DNA of 36,018 nt from an uncultured Oscillospiraceae bacterium (GCA_934646115.1 CAKUEM010000016.1:1-36018), one strand, 5' to 3'; positions 1 through 9,169 are shown, counted from the stretch's first letter. The notes: generated from the letters alone by a model not told the origin. Numbers and translations are program-made.

Positions 1-694
1 CCTCGCGGGCGGACGCCTCGATCACATCTGCCACCAGCGTGCCGATCCGGGCGCTGTGCCCCTCGCCGAGCGTGGCGCGCAATTCCGCCGGGATCTGCCC
101 GGGGTCAAGCATGCCCGCGCGGTGCGCATCGTCGATATCGTGGTTGATATAGGCGATCCGGTCCGCCAGGTGGACGATCTGCCCCTCCATCGTTTGCGCC
201 GGAACCGTTCCGCTATGGTGCAGGATCCCGTCGCGCACCTCGGCGGTCAGGTTAAGCGGCTCGATCCGCTCGACCACGCGCAAACTCTGCAAATTATGGG
301 AAAACACGCCCTCCGTCAGGTGCGCAAGCTCCTTCTCGCCCGCATGCCCGAACGGCGTGTGCCCCAGATCGTGCCCCATGGCGATCGCCTCGACCAGATC
401 CTCGTTGAGCCGCAGCGCCCGCGCGATCGTCCGCGCGATCTGGCAGACCTCAAGCGTATGAGTCAGCCGCGTGCGGTAATGGTCGCCCTCGGGCGAAAGG
501 AACACCTGCGTTTTATGCTTTAAGCGCCGGAACGCTTTGGAATGAATGATCCGGTCATAGTCGCGCCGGAAACAGGTGCGGATCGGGCAAGGCGGCTCTT
601 TTCGCGCGCGGCCCTTGCTCTCCGCCGATAATGTGGCGTGCGGGCTGAGCCACTCGCGCTCAAGCGCCTCCTGCCGCAGCCGAATTTTCTCCAT
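1..694 (-). CDS. dgt: dGTP triphosphohydrolase-like HD-domain protein, partial (runs off the left edge)
   Basis: The gene has no stop in the window; 231 codons are present and the C-terminus is cut off. It belongs to the dGTPase family, which hydrolyses dGTP to deoxyguanosine and triphosphate in the cytoplasm. The HD metal-binding set is visible: H79 (RLTHTLEV), H108-D109 in GHDLGHTPFGH, and D178 in HLADRIAYINHD. The N-terminal segment with FRRDYDRIIHSKAFRRL is also typical of the family. Translation is taken to start at the ATG at 694, preceded by an AAAGGCGG SD. It is the next minus-strand gene after the AGCS symporter; I see no convincing promoter in the 63-bp gap, so co-transcription is possible. 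The family is certain, the nucleotide preference is not. Confidence 0.9.
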   Translation of the reverse strand, partial: MEKIRLRQEALEREWLSPHATLSAESKGRARKEPPCPIRTCFRRDYDRIIHSKAFRRLKHKTQVFLSPEGDHYRTRLTHTLEVCQIARTIARALRLNEDLVEAIAMGHDLGHTPFGHAGEKELAHLTEGVFSHNLQSLRVVERIEPLNLTAEVRDGILHHSGTVPAQTMEGQIVHLADRIAYINHDIDDAHRAGMLDPGQIPAELRATLGEGHSARIGTLVADVIEASARE

Positions 695-757
695 GCACGC
701 ACCGCCTTTCTATCTCTCTATCAGATATATACGACACAAAAAGGCAAAATCCTCTTT

Positions 758-2146
758 TTATTTTGAAGAAAAATAACGCCGGCTCTCGCGCAGCACCACG
801 CCGGAGAGCGCATACAGCGCGAGCAGATTGGGAAACGCCATCAGTCCGTTTAAAATATCGGCGAGATTCCAAACGGTATCGACCGCGAAAAACGCCCCGA
901 AAAACACCGCCGCCAGATATGCCGCGCGATAGAGCGGGATCATTCGCCGCCCGGCGAGATACTCGACGCACTGCTCGCCGTAATAGTTCCAGCCGAGGAT
1001 CGAGGCGGTGGCAAACAGCATCAGCGCGGTCGAAACGATCAGCTTTCCCATGCCGGGCAGCATGGAAAGTCCGCGGTTGTAGGCAAGATTCGTCAGCGCA
1101 ACGCCGGACAGACCGGATTCGTGCGCGCCGGTCACGACGATGGCAAGCCCGGTCATCGTGCATAACACGATCGTATCGATAAACGTTCCGGTCATGGTGC
1201 AAAGCCCCTGCTCGACCGGGCTTTGCGTCTTGGCGGCCGCCGCGGCGATCGAGGACGAGCCAAGCCCCGCCTCGTTGGAAAAGATCCCGCGGGACACGCC
1301 CATCCGGATCGCGGACGCAGCCATCGTGCCCGCCGCGCCGCCCAGCGCCGCATCGGGCGAAAACGCGCCGCGCACGATCGCGCCGAGCGCGCCGGGAAGC
1401 CTTGGCGCGCAGGCGATCAGAACGCCGAGCGTTCCCAAAACATACAGCGCGCCCATCACCGGAACGACCACGGTGGACGCCTTTGCGATCCGCTCGATCC
1501 CGCCGCATATGATCAGCCCGGTCACGAGCGTAACGACGACCGCGACCGCAAGCGCGCCGCCGGAGAGCGTAACGCTGCCGAGCGTGAGCGTCCATGCGCC
1601 GCGCGGGTCAAATAAATCGCAAAACGCGCCGGTGATCCCGTTGACCTGCGCCATCGTTCCGATCCCGAGCAGCGCGGCGAGCGCGCCGCACACGGCGAAC
1701 AGGCGTGCCAGCGGGCGGAATTTGCGCCCCATGCCGCGCTCAATATATAAAAATGCGCCGCCCAGCACGCGTCCGTCCGCCCCGACCCGGCGGTATTTCA
1801 CCGCGAGCAGCCCCTCTGCATACGATGTGATCATGCCGAAAAACGCGGCGACCAGCATCCAGAACACCGCGCCCGGTCCGCCCGCCGCGACCGCGGTCGC
1901 GACCCCGACGATATTCCCCGTTCCGATCATCGCGGCAAGCGAGGTGGAAAGCGCGCCAAACGCGCTCACCGCGCCCTTTGCGCCGTCCGGCGGCGCGAAC
2001 AGCAGCCGCAGCGCGCGCGGCAGCGCGCGAATTTGCAGACACCGCAGCCGCAGCGTCATCATGATCCCAAACGCAGAGATAAAAAGAATCAGCGGCGCGC
2101 CCCAAACCGCGCGCGCACCCTGCGCGAGCCATGCGGAAATCTCCAT
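758..2146 (-). CDS. Sodium:alanine/glycine symporter, AGCS family
   Basis: This is an integral membrane transporter of about 462 residues, the usual length of AGCS (AlsT/DagA type) carriers, which import alanine or glycine with Na+ or H+. The sequence has about ten hydrophobic helices. The family signature is clear in the first third: a GTGN motif at residues 75-78 (SLAAMIGTGNIVGVA), then the GGPGAVFWM and SYAEGLLAVKYR segments, and later RGIFSNEAGLGSS. The frame opens at 2167, but the ATG at 2146 is chosen because a GGGGGG stretch lies about 7 nt before it, while 2167 has no SD. Upstream on the minus strand is the glycosylase gene, 190 bp away. Substrate specificity cannot be read from the sequence. 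Confidence 0.93.
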   Translation of the reverse strand: MEISAWLAQGARAVWGAPLILFISAFGIMMTLRLRCLQIRALPRALRLLFAPPDGAKGAVSAFGALSTSLAAMIGTGNIVGVATAVAAGGPGAVFWMLVAAFFGMITSYAEGLLAVKYRRVGADGRVLGGAFLYIERGMGRKFRPLARLFAVCGALAALLGIGTMAQVNGITGAFCDLFDPRGAWTLTLGSVTLSGGALAVAVVVTLVTGLIICGGIERIAKASTVVVPVMGALYVLGTLGVLIACAPRLPGALGAIVRGAFSPDAALGGAAGTMAASAIRMGVSRGIFSNEAGLGSSSIAAAAAKTQSPVEQGLCTMTGTFIDTIVLCTMTGLAIVVTGAHESGLSGVALTNLAYNRGLSMLPGMGKLIVSTALMLFATASILGWNYYGEQCVEYLAGRRMIPLYRAAYLAAVFFGAFFAVDTVWNLADILNGLMAFPNLLALYALSGVVLRESRRYFSSK

Positions 2147-2336
2147 GCCCATCCCCCCATAGGGCATATATATGCAGAAGAATTCCGTTTCAGTCGTGGC
2201 AAGCTAAGTCACTTTACACCGCTGTTTTCTCTTTTATGTAATTCGCAAAAAACGCAGTATTTTCGGGCTATTTCGCGTTTTCTATGCTTCTCTGAGTTTT
2301 TTCATTATCGCCGTATTTATGTCAAGCTATATTGCT

Positions 2337-3158
2337 TTACAGGTTAAATTCCCCCGCACGCGCGGCATAGAACAAATACTGCTGCGCCACGCCGCGCTGC
2401 GCGCCGAAATCCGGCACGTTTCCGCCATACAGCGTGCGCACCGCGCGCTTCATCCAGACGTCCATCGGGAACGCGTCGTGCCTGCCCATGCCGAACAGCA
2501 GCACGCAATCCGCCACCTTTTCGCCCACGCCCGGCAGCGCGCACAGCCGCGCCCGCGCCGCATCGGTCGGCAGCTGCGCAAGCTCGCTAAAATCCAGCGC
2601 GCCGCTCGCGACCGCCTGCGCCGCAGCAAGCAGATAGCCCGCCCGATAGCCCGCGCGCAGCGGCGCCAAGTCCTCCGGCGTGCAGCCGGCAAGGCGCGCA
2701 GGCTCGGGAAACGCATACCGCTCTTTCCCAAACGCGAAAAGCGGCGCGCCGAACTGCTCGCACAGCCGCTCAATGATCGCGCGGATGCGCGGAATGCGGT
2801 TGCACTGCGAAATGAGAAACGAAACAAGTGCCTCCCACGCGTCCTGCCGCAGGATGCGAATGCCCGCGCCGAACGCCGCGGCGCGCTTTAAGCTTTCGTC
2901 GCGCGAAAAGGCGCGCCGAAGCGCCGCATAGTCGCGGTCTAAATCAAAATACGGGCGCCACAGCGCGTCCCACAGCGCAGGCTCGCAAAAGATATCCGCA
3001 GTATCGCCCGCACGCACCACGCGCGCCGCATGCCCGCGCACGATGCCGACGCCCTCGTCGTTCCACCGGAAGCATTGCCCGCAATGAAACATCTTCTCCG
3101 GCGCAAAATCCTCGCACCCGGTGATGCGCGCGCCATAGGCGGTTTTTGTGATTTTCAT
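2337..3158 (-). CDS. 8-oxoguanine DNA glycosylase / AP lyase (OGG1-like)
   Basis: This is a 273-residue base-excision repair enzyme of the HhH-GPD superfamily that removes oxidised guanine from DNA. The OGG-type N-terminal domain is marked by CGQCFRW (residues 26-32). The helix-hairpin-helix with LPGVGEKVADC (about 208-218) holds the catalytic lysine K214, and the catalytic aspartate is D233 in FPMDVW. Presence of the lysine predicts a bifunctional glycosylase/lyase rather than an AlkA-type monofunctional enzyme. The longer frame opens at 3230, but the ATG at 3158 follows an AAGGAG SD with good spacing. The gene is divergent from the DUF6062 gene, whose -35 element overlaps this SD region. 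Confidence 0.9.
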   Translation of the reverse strand: MKITKTAYGARITGCEDFAPEKMFHCGQCFRWNDEGVGIVRGHAARVVRAGDTADIFCEPALWDALWRPYFDLDRDYAALRRAFSRDESLKRAAAFGAGIRILRQDAWEALVSFLISQCNRIPRIRAIIERLCEQFGAPLFAFGKERYAFPEPARLAGCTPEDLAPLRAGYRAGYLLAAAQAVASGALDFSELAQLPTDAARARLCALPGVGEKVADCVLLFGMGRHDAFPMDVWMKRAVRTLYGGNVPDFGAQRGVAQQYLFYAARAGEFNL

Positions 3159-3170
3159 ACCGCTCGCTCC

Positions 3171-3199
3171 TTGCATAATCCGTAAAAACTTGCTACAAT
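3171..3199 (+). promoter_or_regulatory. Sigma-A-type promoter of the DUF6062 gene
   Basis: TTGCAT (-35) and TACAAT (-10) are separated by exactly 17 bp, and the expected transcription start near 3206 gives a leader of about 30 nt before the GGAGGT-TTG start. TTGCAT also serves as -35 for groESL in this window. Confidence 0.7.
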
Positions 3200-3234
3200 T
3201 TATGATACACGATAGCAAGCGGAGGTGCAAGTGC

Positions 3235-3915
3235 TTGGAAACGATTTACACAATACCGATCCACGATGCCTATGAGGTGCGCTGCGGCTGCCCGATCTGC
3301 CGCTTAGAGCGCGATTTAGAGCAGACGTCGCTTGAATATGTACTCGGCGCGGCGATGATGGAGCCGGACGTGCGCACGGAGACCAACCGGCTCGGCTTCT
3401 GCCGCCGCCATTTTAACGCGATGCTCGGCATGCAGAAGCAGCTGCCGCTCGGGCTGATTTTAGAGAGCTACACGCAGGAGCTTCTGCGCAATCTCACGCA
3501 GCCCGCGCCGGGCAAGCGCGAATTCCCCGCGCTCGCGGCGGCGCTTTCGCAGCAGGCGGACGGCTGCTTTGTCTGCCAACAGCTGCATGATCGGCTTGAG
3601 AAATTTTATTCTAACATCATCCATCTCTGGCTGCACGAGCCGGAGTTTCGCGCGCTGACGCGTGCGCAGCCGTTTTTCTGCCCGCATCATCTCGCGGGGC
3701 TGTTCGTCTTTGCGCAGCGCGAGCTGTCTCGGCGCAGCTTTGCGGATTTTTACGCGGATCACACCGCGAGCACGGCGGAGCATGTGCGCGCACTGTCTGA
3801 ATCCGTTTCGGCGTTCTGCAAGCATTTTGATTATCGCTTCGCCAAAGAGCCGATGGGCGACGAGCGCGACGCGCTGCCCCGCACGATCCGGTATCTTACA
3901 GGCGACGATGAATAG
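3235..3915 (+). CDS. DUF6062 family protein with two CxxC/CxxH pairs
   Basis: The product is a 226-residue soluble protein of unknown function, resembling the clostridial DUF6062 family. The start is the TTG at 3235, eight bases after a GGAGGT SD; the ATG at 3148 lies upstream of the promoter and is not used. Two matching cysteine/histidine modules are visible: C19-C22 with C56-H59 (FCRRHF), and C111-C114 with C149-H152 (FCPHHL). Each CxxC is separated from its CxxH by 33 or 34 residues, which suggests an internal duplication and two bound zinc ions. It ends 10 bp from the convergent BofC-like gene, with no room for a terminator. Metal binding is inferred, and the role is not known. Confidence 0.8.
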   Translation: METIYTIPIHDAYEVRCGCPICRLERDLEQTSLEYVLGAAMMEPDVRTETNRLGFCRRHFNAMLGMQKQLPLGLILESYTQELLRNLTQPAPGKREFPALAAALSQQADGCFVCQQLHDRLEKFYSNIIHLWLHEPEFRALTRAQPFFCPHHLAGLFVFAQRELSRRSFADFYADHTASTAEHVRALSESVSAFCKHFDYRFAKEPMGDERDALPRTIRYLTGDDE

Positions 3916-3925
3916 CCCCGCGCGC

Positions 3926-4297
3926 CTAGCTTCCGAAATCCTCTAAGATCATGGCAAGCGCGGCGTCGCCCTCCACGGTGATGCCCCGCTCGAGCTGCGC
4001 TTTATCATAGGCGCGCAGCGAATATTGCGAGATCTCCGTCACGCGGAGCGGCGTCTCGGGGTTCTGCTCGGAAAACACGGCGAGGCTGCCCTGATACAGC
4101 CGCAGCACATAGCGCGGCGCGGGGGCATTTTGCGCAACGCTCTGCGTTTGCGCCGCGGCATGGCGCACGTCTGTCTGACGCGCGTTGCGCGCCGCGCCGA
4201 GCTGCGCAACGCCGCTCACCACAAACGCGAACAGGATCAGCAGCATGCACAGGCACAGCGTCTGCCCGCGCCGCGTGAGGCGTTTTTTCTCTTCCAT
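3926..4297 (-). CDS. BofC C-terminal-domain-like membrane protein
   Basis: A 123-residue protein has a basic N-terminus, one membrane helix (about residues 14-34) and an extracytoplasmic domain containing YVLRLYQGSLAVF and the SLRAYDKAQLERGITV stretch. This pattern resembles the C-terminal domain of BofC, the forespore factor that restrains the SpoIVB protease in Bacillus. The ATG at 4297 follows a GGAAGGAG SD; the frame opens earlier at 4426 without SD. It is divergent from the penicillin-binding protein gene. Assignment rests on domain resemblance and on the presence of other sporulation genes in the window. A generic envelope function is equally possible. Confidence 0.6.
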   Translation of the reverse strand: MEEKKRLTRRGQTLCLCMLLILFAFVVSGVAQLGAARNARQTDVRHAAAQTQSVAQNAPAPRYVLRLYQGSLAVFSEQNPETPLRVTEISQYSLRAYDKAQLERGITVEGDAALAMILEDFGS

Positions 4298-4404
4298 TGC
4301 GTTTGCTCCTTCCCTGCGGATTCTTTCGACGTTATTTTCCCCGCCGCCATGCGGTTTTATTCGCACGCGGCAAAATTTTTGGTGCATTGCGGCGCGATCT
4401 GTGT

Positions 4405-4410
4405 TATACT
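4405..4410 (+). promoter_or_regulatory. Probable -10 element of the penicillin-binding protein gene
   Basis: A TATACT hexamer lies 35 bp before the TTG start. The matching -35 at 17 bp (GTGCAT, 4382-4387) is a poor match, so only the -10 is listed. Confidence 0.45.
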
Positions 4411-4445
4411 GTTGGCATGAATGCAACTATTGGAGGTGCTTGGTA

Positions 4446-6965
4446 TTGAAGAAACCCGCTTCTAAAAAGAAAAAACAAAGCAAAACCGCTTTTGTTTTCA
4501 AAACGATCGGACTGATCGCGCTGTTCACGCTGCTCATCTGCGGCGCGGCATTTTTCATATATTTAAAGGTAAGCATCGATCCGAAGCTGGATATCGGCGT
4601 GGAGACCATGAAGCTCAACTACACGTCCACCGTGTGTTATCTTGACAGCGAGGGCAACGAGCATGAGCTTGAGCGCCTGTATTCCACGCAGAACCGCACG
4701 TGGGTCGATCTGGAAAACATGCCGAAATATTTAAAAGACGCCGCGATCGCGATCGAGGACGAGCGCTTTGAAAAGCACCACGGCGTGGACTGGAAGCGCA
4801 CGGCGGGCGCGGCGGTCAACCTGTTTTTCCGCATGCGCAGCGACTTTGGCGGCTCGACCATCACGCAGCAGCTCGTGAAAAACCTGACCGGCGACAAGCA
4901 GGACACCGTGCGCCGCAAGCTGCAGGAGATCGAGCGCGCGCTCTATATCGAGCGGCATTATACCAAGGACACGATCATTGAGCTGTATCTCAACACGATT
5001 TATTTAAGCCAGGGCTGCTATGGCGTGAGCACGGCGGCGGAGGTATATTTTGATAAAGACGTGTCGCAGCTTTCGCTTGCAGAATGCGCCTCCCTCATCG
5101 GGATCACGAATTTGCCCACATATTATGATCCGTTTGTCAACCCGGAAAATAATATCAAGCGCCAGCGCGCCACGCTGAAAAAAATGCTTGAGCTCGGGCG
5201 CATCACGCAGGAGGAATATGACGCCGCGATTCAGGAAGAGCTTGTGTTTAAGCACGAAAAGCGCGCGCAGGAGAACAATAATAAGCAGTCGTATTTTGTC
5301 GATCAGATCATTACGGACGTCATTCGCGATTTGATGGACGAGCAGGGCCTGTCCTACCAGGTCGCGGAGAAGATGATCTATTCGGGCGGTCTGAAGATCT
5401 ATGCAACGATCGACCCGAATGTTCAGGCGATTATGGACGAATATTTTAAAAATGCGGACAATTTCCCGACGTATAAGGGCAGCGTGCAGCCGGAATGCGC
5501 CATGGTCGTGATGGCTCCATACACCGGCGAGGTGCGCGGCATGGTCGGCGGGCGCGGCGAGAAAACGCAAAACCGCGGCTGGAACCGCGCGACGCAGACG
5601 TTCCGGCAGCCGGGCAGCTCGATCAAGCCGGTCGCCGTGTATGCTCCGGCGATCGAATATAGTCTGATCAACCCGCAGTCTGCGGTGGACGATACGCCGT
5701 TTTCTGTTTTAAACGGCAAGGCGTATCCGAAAAACGAAACGCGCACCTATCAGGGCAGGATGAACGCGACGCAGGCGCTGATGGAATCGATCAACACCGT
5801 GTCGGTCAAGCTGCTCGACGAGCTGACGCCGGAGCGCTCGTATAATTTTATGACAACGAATCTCGGCTTCTCAAAGCTTGACCGCGAGAAGGATAAAAAC
5901 TTAGCGCCGCTCGCGCTGGGCGGCTTGACCAAGGGCGTTTCGACGCTGGAGATGGCGGCGGCGTATTCCGCGTTCCCGAATAAGGGCACGTATATCGAGC
6001 CGCATACTTACACGAAAATTTTAGACAATCAGGGCAATGTGCTTCTGGAAAACAAGCCCGAGGTGGTTGACGCGATGAGCGAAAAAACCGCCGGTTATAT
6101 GAACTACATGCTCAGTCGCGTGATGAGCCGCGGCGGCACGGGTAACCTCGCGCGGCTGGATAACGACATGCCTGCCGCGGGTAAAACCGGTACGACCGAT
6201 AACGACAAGGACCGCTGGTATGTGGGCTACACGCCGTATTACAGCGCCGCCGTTTGGTTCGGCTATGACAAGCCGCGCTATATCGAGAGCGGGCTGTCCC
6301 CCGCCCTGACGACCTGGAAAAAGATCATGAACGCGATCCATAAGGATCTGCCGAAGAAGGATTTTGATTCTACCAAAGACCTCGTGGAGGTCAATGTCTG
6401 CGCGTGCAGCGGGCTGTTGCCCAACGAATATTGCTCCGCCGACCCGCGCGGCTCGAAAATCGTGACCGGGCGCTTTTATAAGGACGATGTGCCGACCGAG
6501 CGCTGCAGCGTGCATATCGGCGTGGAGCTTGACAGCGTGACCATGCAGCAGCCGACGGAGTTCTGCCCGGAGGAGCAGATCAAGACATTTGGATTATTAA
6601 GCCTTTCGCGCTTCTTCCCGCTTTCCGGGATCGTTGTCGGCGACGAGCAGTATGTGATCTACAAAAACTCGCCGAGCAGCGGCGAATATTATTTCTCTCC
6701 GGCGAGCAAATCGAACGTGCGGCAGAGCTGCGTGGTGCATACCACCGCGCCCGAGCCGGAGGAGCCCGAGCAGCCGGAACAGCCCGAACAGCCGGAAAAT
6801 CCGGACGATACGAACGCCGAGCAGCCGCCAAGCGACAATACATCGCCGAGTGATACAGAAAATCCTGACGATACGCAAAAGCCGGACGATTCGCAAAATT
6901 CCGGCGGCACAACCGATGGCGCTACGGAAATTACCGGGTCTGACACGCCCCCTGAAGGGACGTAG
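4446..6965 (+). CDS. Class A penicillin-binding protein (bifunctional transglycosylase/transpeptidase, PBP1A type)
   Basis: This 839-residue enzyme polymerises lipid II and cross-links peptidoglycan on the outer face of the membrane. In order it has a lysine-rich cytoplasmic tail, one membrane helix (about 18-40), a GT51 domain with catalytic E104 in EDERFEKHHG and the GGSTITQQLVKNL and IIELYLNTIY motifs, and a transpeptidase domain with S391-S-I-K394, S448-I-N450 and K580-T-G. All active-site motifs are intact. The last 70 or so residues form a low-complexity tail rich in P, E, D, Q and S that probably reaches into the wall. The start is the TTG at 4446, eight bases after GGAGGT; the frame is open further upstream without a usable start. 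A terminator follows. Confidence 0.95.
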   Translation: MKKPASKKKKQSKTAFVFKTIGLIALFTLLICGAAFFIYLKVSIDPKLDIGVETMKLNYTSTVCYLDSEGNEHELERLYSTQNRTWVDLENMPKYLKDAAIAIEDERFEKHHGVDWKRTAGAAVNLFFRMRSDFGGSTITQQLVKNLTGDKQDTVRRKLQEIERALYIERHYTKDTIIELYLNTIYLSQGCYGVSTAAEVYFDKDVSQLSLAECASLIGITNLPTYYDPFVNPENNIKRQRATLKKMLELGRITQEEYDAAIQEELVFKHEKRAQENNNKQSYFVDQIITDVIRDLMDEQGLSYQVAEKMIYSGGLKIYATIDPNVQAIMDEYFKNADNFPTYKGSVQPECAMVVMAPYTGEVRGMVGGRGEKTQNRGWNRATQTFRQPGSSIKPVAVYAPAIEYSLINPQSAVDDTPFSVLNGKAYPKNETRTYQGRMNATQALMESINTVSVKLLDELTPERSYNFMTTNLGFSKLDREKDKNLAPLALGGLTKGVSTLEMAAAYSAFPNKGTYIEPHTYTKILDNQGNVLLENKPEVVDAMSEKTAGYMNYMLSRVMSRGGTGNLARLDNDMPAAGKTGTTDNDKDRWYVGYTPYYSAAVWFGYDKPRYIESGLSPALTTWKKIMNAIHKDLPKKDFDSTKDLVEVNVCACSGLLPNEYCSADPRGSKIVTGRFYKDDVPTERCSVHIGVELDSVTMQQPTEFCPEEQIKTFGLLSLSRFFPLSGIVVGDEQYVIYKNSPSSGEYYFSPASKSNVRQSCVVHTTAPEPEEPEQPEQPEQPENPDDTNAEQPPSDNTSPSDTENPDDTQKPDDSQNSGGTTDGATEITGSDTPPEGT

Positions 6966-6994
6966 CGCGGCGACATGCTTTTCAAACACTTTGC

Positions 6995-7028
6995 GGGGCT
7001 GCCCGGATGCGGACAGCCCTTTGCTTTT
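6995..7028 (+). terminator. Intrinsic terminator after the penicillin-binding protein gene
   Basis: A hairpin with GGGCTG/CAGCCC arms and an inner CCG/CGG pairing is followed by TTTGCTTTT. Confidence 0.65.
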
Positions 7029-7081
7029 GCCCGATCGCACGGGCGGCGCGCTCTTTCATTTTATCAAAAAGGAGTTATCCT

Positions 7082-8194
7082 ATGAAAAACCTGACCTTTG
7101 CAGTCCCCTGCCTGTTCGGGCTGGAGGGCATTGTGGGCAACGAATGCAAGCGCCTGCAATTTCATAACATCCGCGTGGAGAACGGACGCGTGCTGTTCGA
7201 CGGCGACCTTGGCGATATGGCGCGCGCCAATTTGTGGCTGCGCTCGGGCGAGCGCGTGCTGCTGCGGCTTGCCGAGTTTTCTGCGCGCAGCTTTACCGAG
7301 CTGTTCGACGGCGTGCGCGCGCTCCCGTGGGAGCAGTTTATCCCCAAGGACGGCGCGTTTCCGGTTAAGGGGCATGCGCTGCATTCGCAGCTGCATTCCG
7401 TGCCGGATTGCCAAAGTATTGTGAAAAAAGCGGTGGTTGAGCGGCTGAAATCGCGCTATCACCTGTCGTGGTTCGCCGAGACCGGCGCGAAATATCAGAT
7501 CCAGTTCGGCATCCTGCGCGACACGGCGAGCATTTATCTGGATACGTCCGGTCCCGGTCTGCACAAGCGCGGCTATCGTGCGCGCGCAAACGAAGCGCCG
7601 CTGCGCGAGACGCTCGCCGCCGGCATGGTGGAGCTTGCGCATTACCGCGGGCGCGAGGCGGTGTATGACCCGTTTTGCGGCTCGGGCACGATTTTAATCG
7701 AGGCGGCGATGATCGCGCAGAACCGCGCGCCCGGTCTGTATCGCCGATTTGCGGCAGAGGCTTGGGAGTCCTGCGATGCGGCGGCTTGGAAGTCGCTGCG
7801 CGACGAGGCGAAAGGGCGCATGTTCGCGCGGGATTTTCGCCTGACCGGCACGGATATCGACGATGGCGCGCTGCGCACCGCCGCATCCAACGCGGCGAAG
7901 GCAGGCGTTGCGCAATATATCACCTGGAAGCACTGCGACGTGCGCGATTGGAAGCCCGCGGAGGAATCCGGCATCGTGATCACGAACCCGCCCTATGGCG
8001 AGCGCCTGCTCGATGTGCAGCAGGCGGAGGCGCTCTACCGCACGCTCGGGCAGGTCATGCGCCGAAACCCCGGCTTTTCTTCTTATATTATTTCCTCGCA
8101 TGCCGAGCTGCCGCGCCTGTTCGGGCGCAACCCCACCAAGCGCCGCAAGCTGTATAACGGCATGATCCCCTGCGAATATTATATGTATTTTTAA
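7082..8194 (+). CDS. THUMP-domain class I SAM-dependent RNA methyltransferase (RlmL/YcbY-N-terminal type)
   Basis: This 370-residue enzyme is predicted to methylate the N2 position of a guanosine in 23S rRNA or tRNA. An N-terminal ferredoxin-like/THUMP part covers about residues 1-160. The Rossmann-fold methyltransferase part has the SAM-binding DPFCGSGT at 196-203, an acidic turn TGTDID at 255-260 and the catalytic NPPYGERL at 302-309, the last being the N2-guanine/N6-adenine type signature. It is the stand-alone short form common in Firmicutes, without the second methyltransferase domain of E. coli RlmKL. The ATG at 7082 follows an AAAGGAG SD. The exact target base is not known. Confidence 0.92.
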   Translation: MKNLTFAVPCLFGLEGIVGNECKRLQFHNIRVENGRVLFDGDLGDMARANLWLRSGERVLLRLAEFSARSFTELFDGVRALPWEQFIPKDGAFPVKGHALHSQLHSVPDCQSIVKKAVVERLKSRYHLSWFAETGAKYQIQFGILRDTASIYLDTSGPGLHKRGYRARANEAPLRETLAAGMVELAHYRGREAVYDPFCGSGTILIEAAMIAQNRAPGLYRRFAAEAWESCDAAAWKSLRDEAKGRMFARDFRLTGTDIDDGALRTAASNAAKAGVAQYITWKHCDVRDWKPAEESGIVITNPPYGERLLDVQQAEALYRTLGQVMRRNPGFSSYIISSHAELPRLFGRNPTKRRKLYNGMIPCEYYMYF

Positions 8195-8280
8195 ACGGAA
8201 AGGCGTGCAGCTTGCGGCGGGAAACGCATGAGAGTTCGCGTTTGCAGCCCTGTGCCGTGCAGCGCGCCATGCTGTGTTGT

Positions 8281-8813
8281 CGTGCGCGGGCAGCACGCAA
8301 GGACTTCCCCATTCGCATTACTGTTACTGCGCGGCGCTCACTTACGCCGCGCATTGCTATATTGCCGCGCGGACTATTGGCGCATTCGCCGCACACAGCG
8401 CACGAGCCTTTCGCACCCCACACCACTGCGCGGCACAATATATCAAATTAATATATGTAGCCGATGCACCCTACACCACTGCGCAGCGCGCACAGGGGCT
8501 TCGCGACCGCAGTACTGCGTCTCGTGGGGCGCGCACAGGGGGCTTCCCCATTCGCATTACTGTTACTGCGCGGCGCGCAGCAGGCGTCGCGCATTGCTAT
8601 ATTGCCGCGCGTGGTGGGCTGTTGAACGCTGATCACGCATCCTGCACCGCTACCCCAGCACGGCACACGGTTTTCCAGTGCCCGCACCCCGGCGGGCAAG
8701 CAGGCGCAACACGCCATACCGCGCTGCCGTGCGCGGGCAGCACGCAAGGACTTCCCCATTTGCATTACTGTTCCTGCGCGGCGCAAGTGAGCGCCGCGCG
8801 GGCTATTGGCGCT
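8281..8813 (+). repeat. Three degenerate copies of a GC-rich intergenic repeat
   Basis: Copies begin near 8281, 8523 and 8728. The best-kept core reads CTTCCCCATTCGCATTACTG followed by TTACTGCGCGGCGC. The first and third share the lead CGTGCGCGGGCAGCACGCAA, and the first and second share a CGCGCATTGCTATATTGCCG tail. The copies are separated by unrelated sequence rather than being in strict tandem. Open frames cross the region on both strands, but none has an SD or recognisable product. The rest of the gap from 8195 to the groES promoter holds no gene that I can support. Confidence 0.75.
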
Positions 8814-9060
8814 GCTTACGCGCGCCCGCGTTGGCGCATTCGCCGCGCGGTTTGGCAAAATCGGCGCAGATTCCGCCCCATTTCGCCCATTTTTGCGCTC
8901 TCACCCACCCAAGTGCGCGCGCAAAATTGTTAAATTTTCGTTAATAAATTGAAATTTCGAGATATCGCGAGTAAATGCGCGTATTTTTGAGAATGATATT
9001 GATAATCTTAGAAATCAGCCTTATTTTCAAATTATCCCGTTTTTTCGCATTTCGCGCCGC

Positions 9061-9089
9061 TTGCATCCCGCCGCAACATATTCTATTAT
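9061..9089 (+). promoter_or_regulatory. Sigma-A promoter of groES-groEL
   Basis: TTGCAT and TATTAT are separated by 17 bp. The predicted transcription start near 9096 places the CIRCE operator directly over the start of the transcript. Confidence 0.75.
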
Positions 9090-9100
9090 TATAACTGCAA

Positions 9101-9127
9101 TTAGCACTCGGGTATTTTGAGTGCTAA
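9101..9127. promoter_or_regulatory. CIRCE operator (HrcA binding site)
   Basis: TTAGCACTC-N9-GAGTGCTAA matches the CIRCE consensus at all 18 arm positions. HrcA bound here represses groESL, and GroEL in turn keeps HrcA active, so transcription rises when the chaperonin is titrated by unfolded protein. hrcA itself is not in the window. Confidence 0.97.
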
Positions 9128-9169
9128 CTCCAACACTTATAAATTCATCAATTCAAGGAGGATACAGTC

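Noticed and set aside
2279..2320. A TTGACA on the minus strand upstream of the symporter gene as promoter
   Set aside because: The nearest TAAT-like -10 is at 12 bp; at 17 bp there is no match.
8212..8944. Several frames of 80-220 codons in the groES upstream region
   Set aside because: They overlap one another on both strands, translate the repeat cores, and lack SD sequences.
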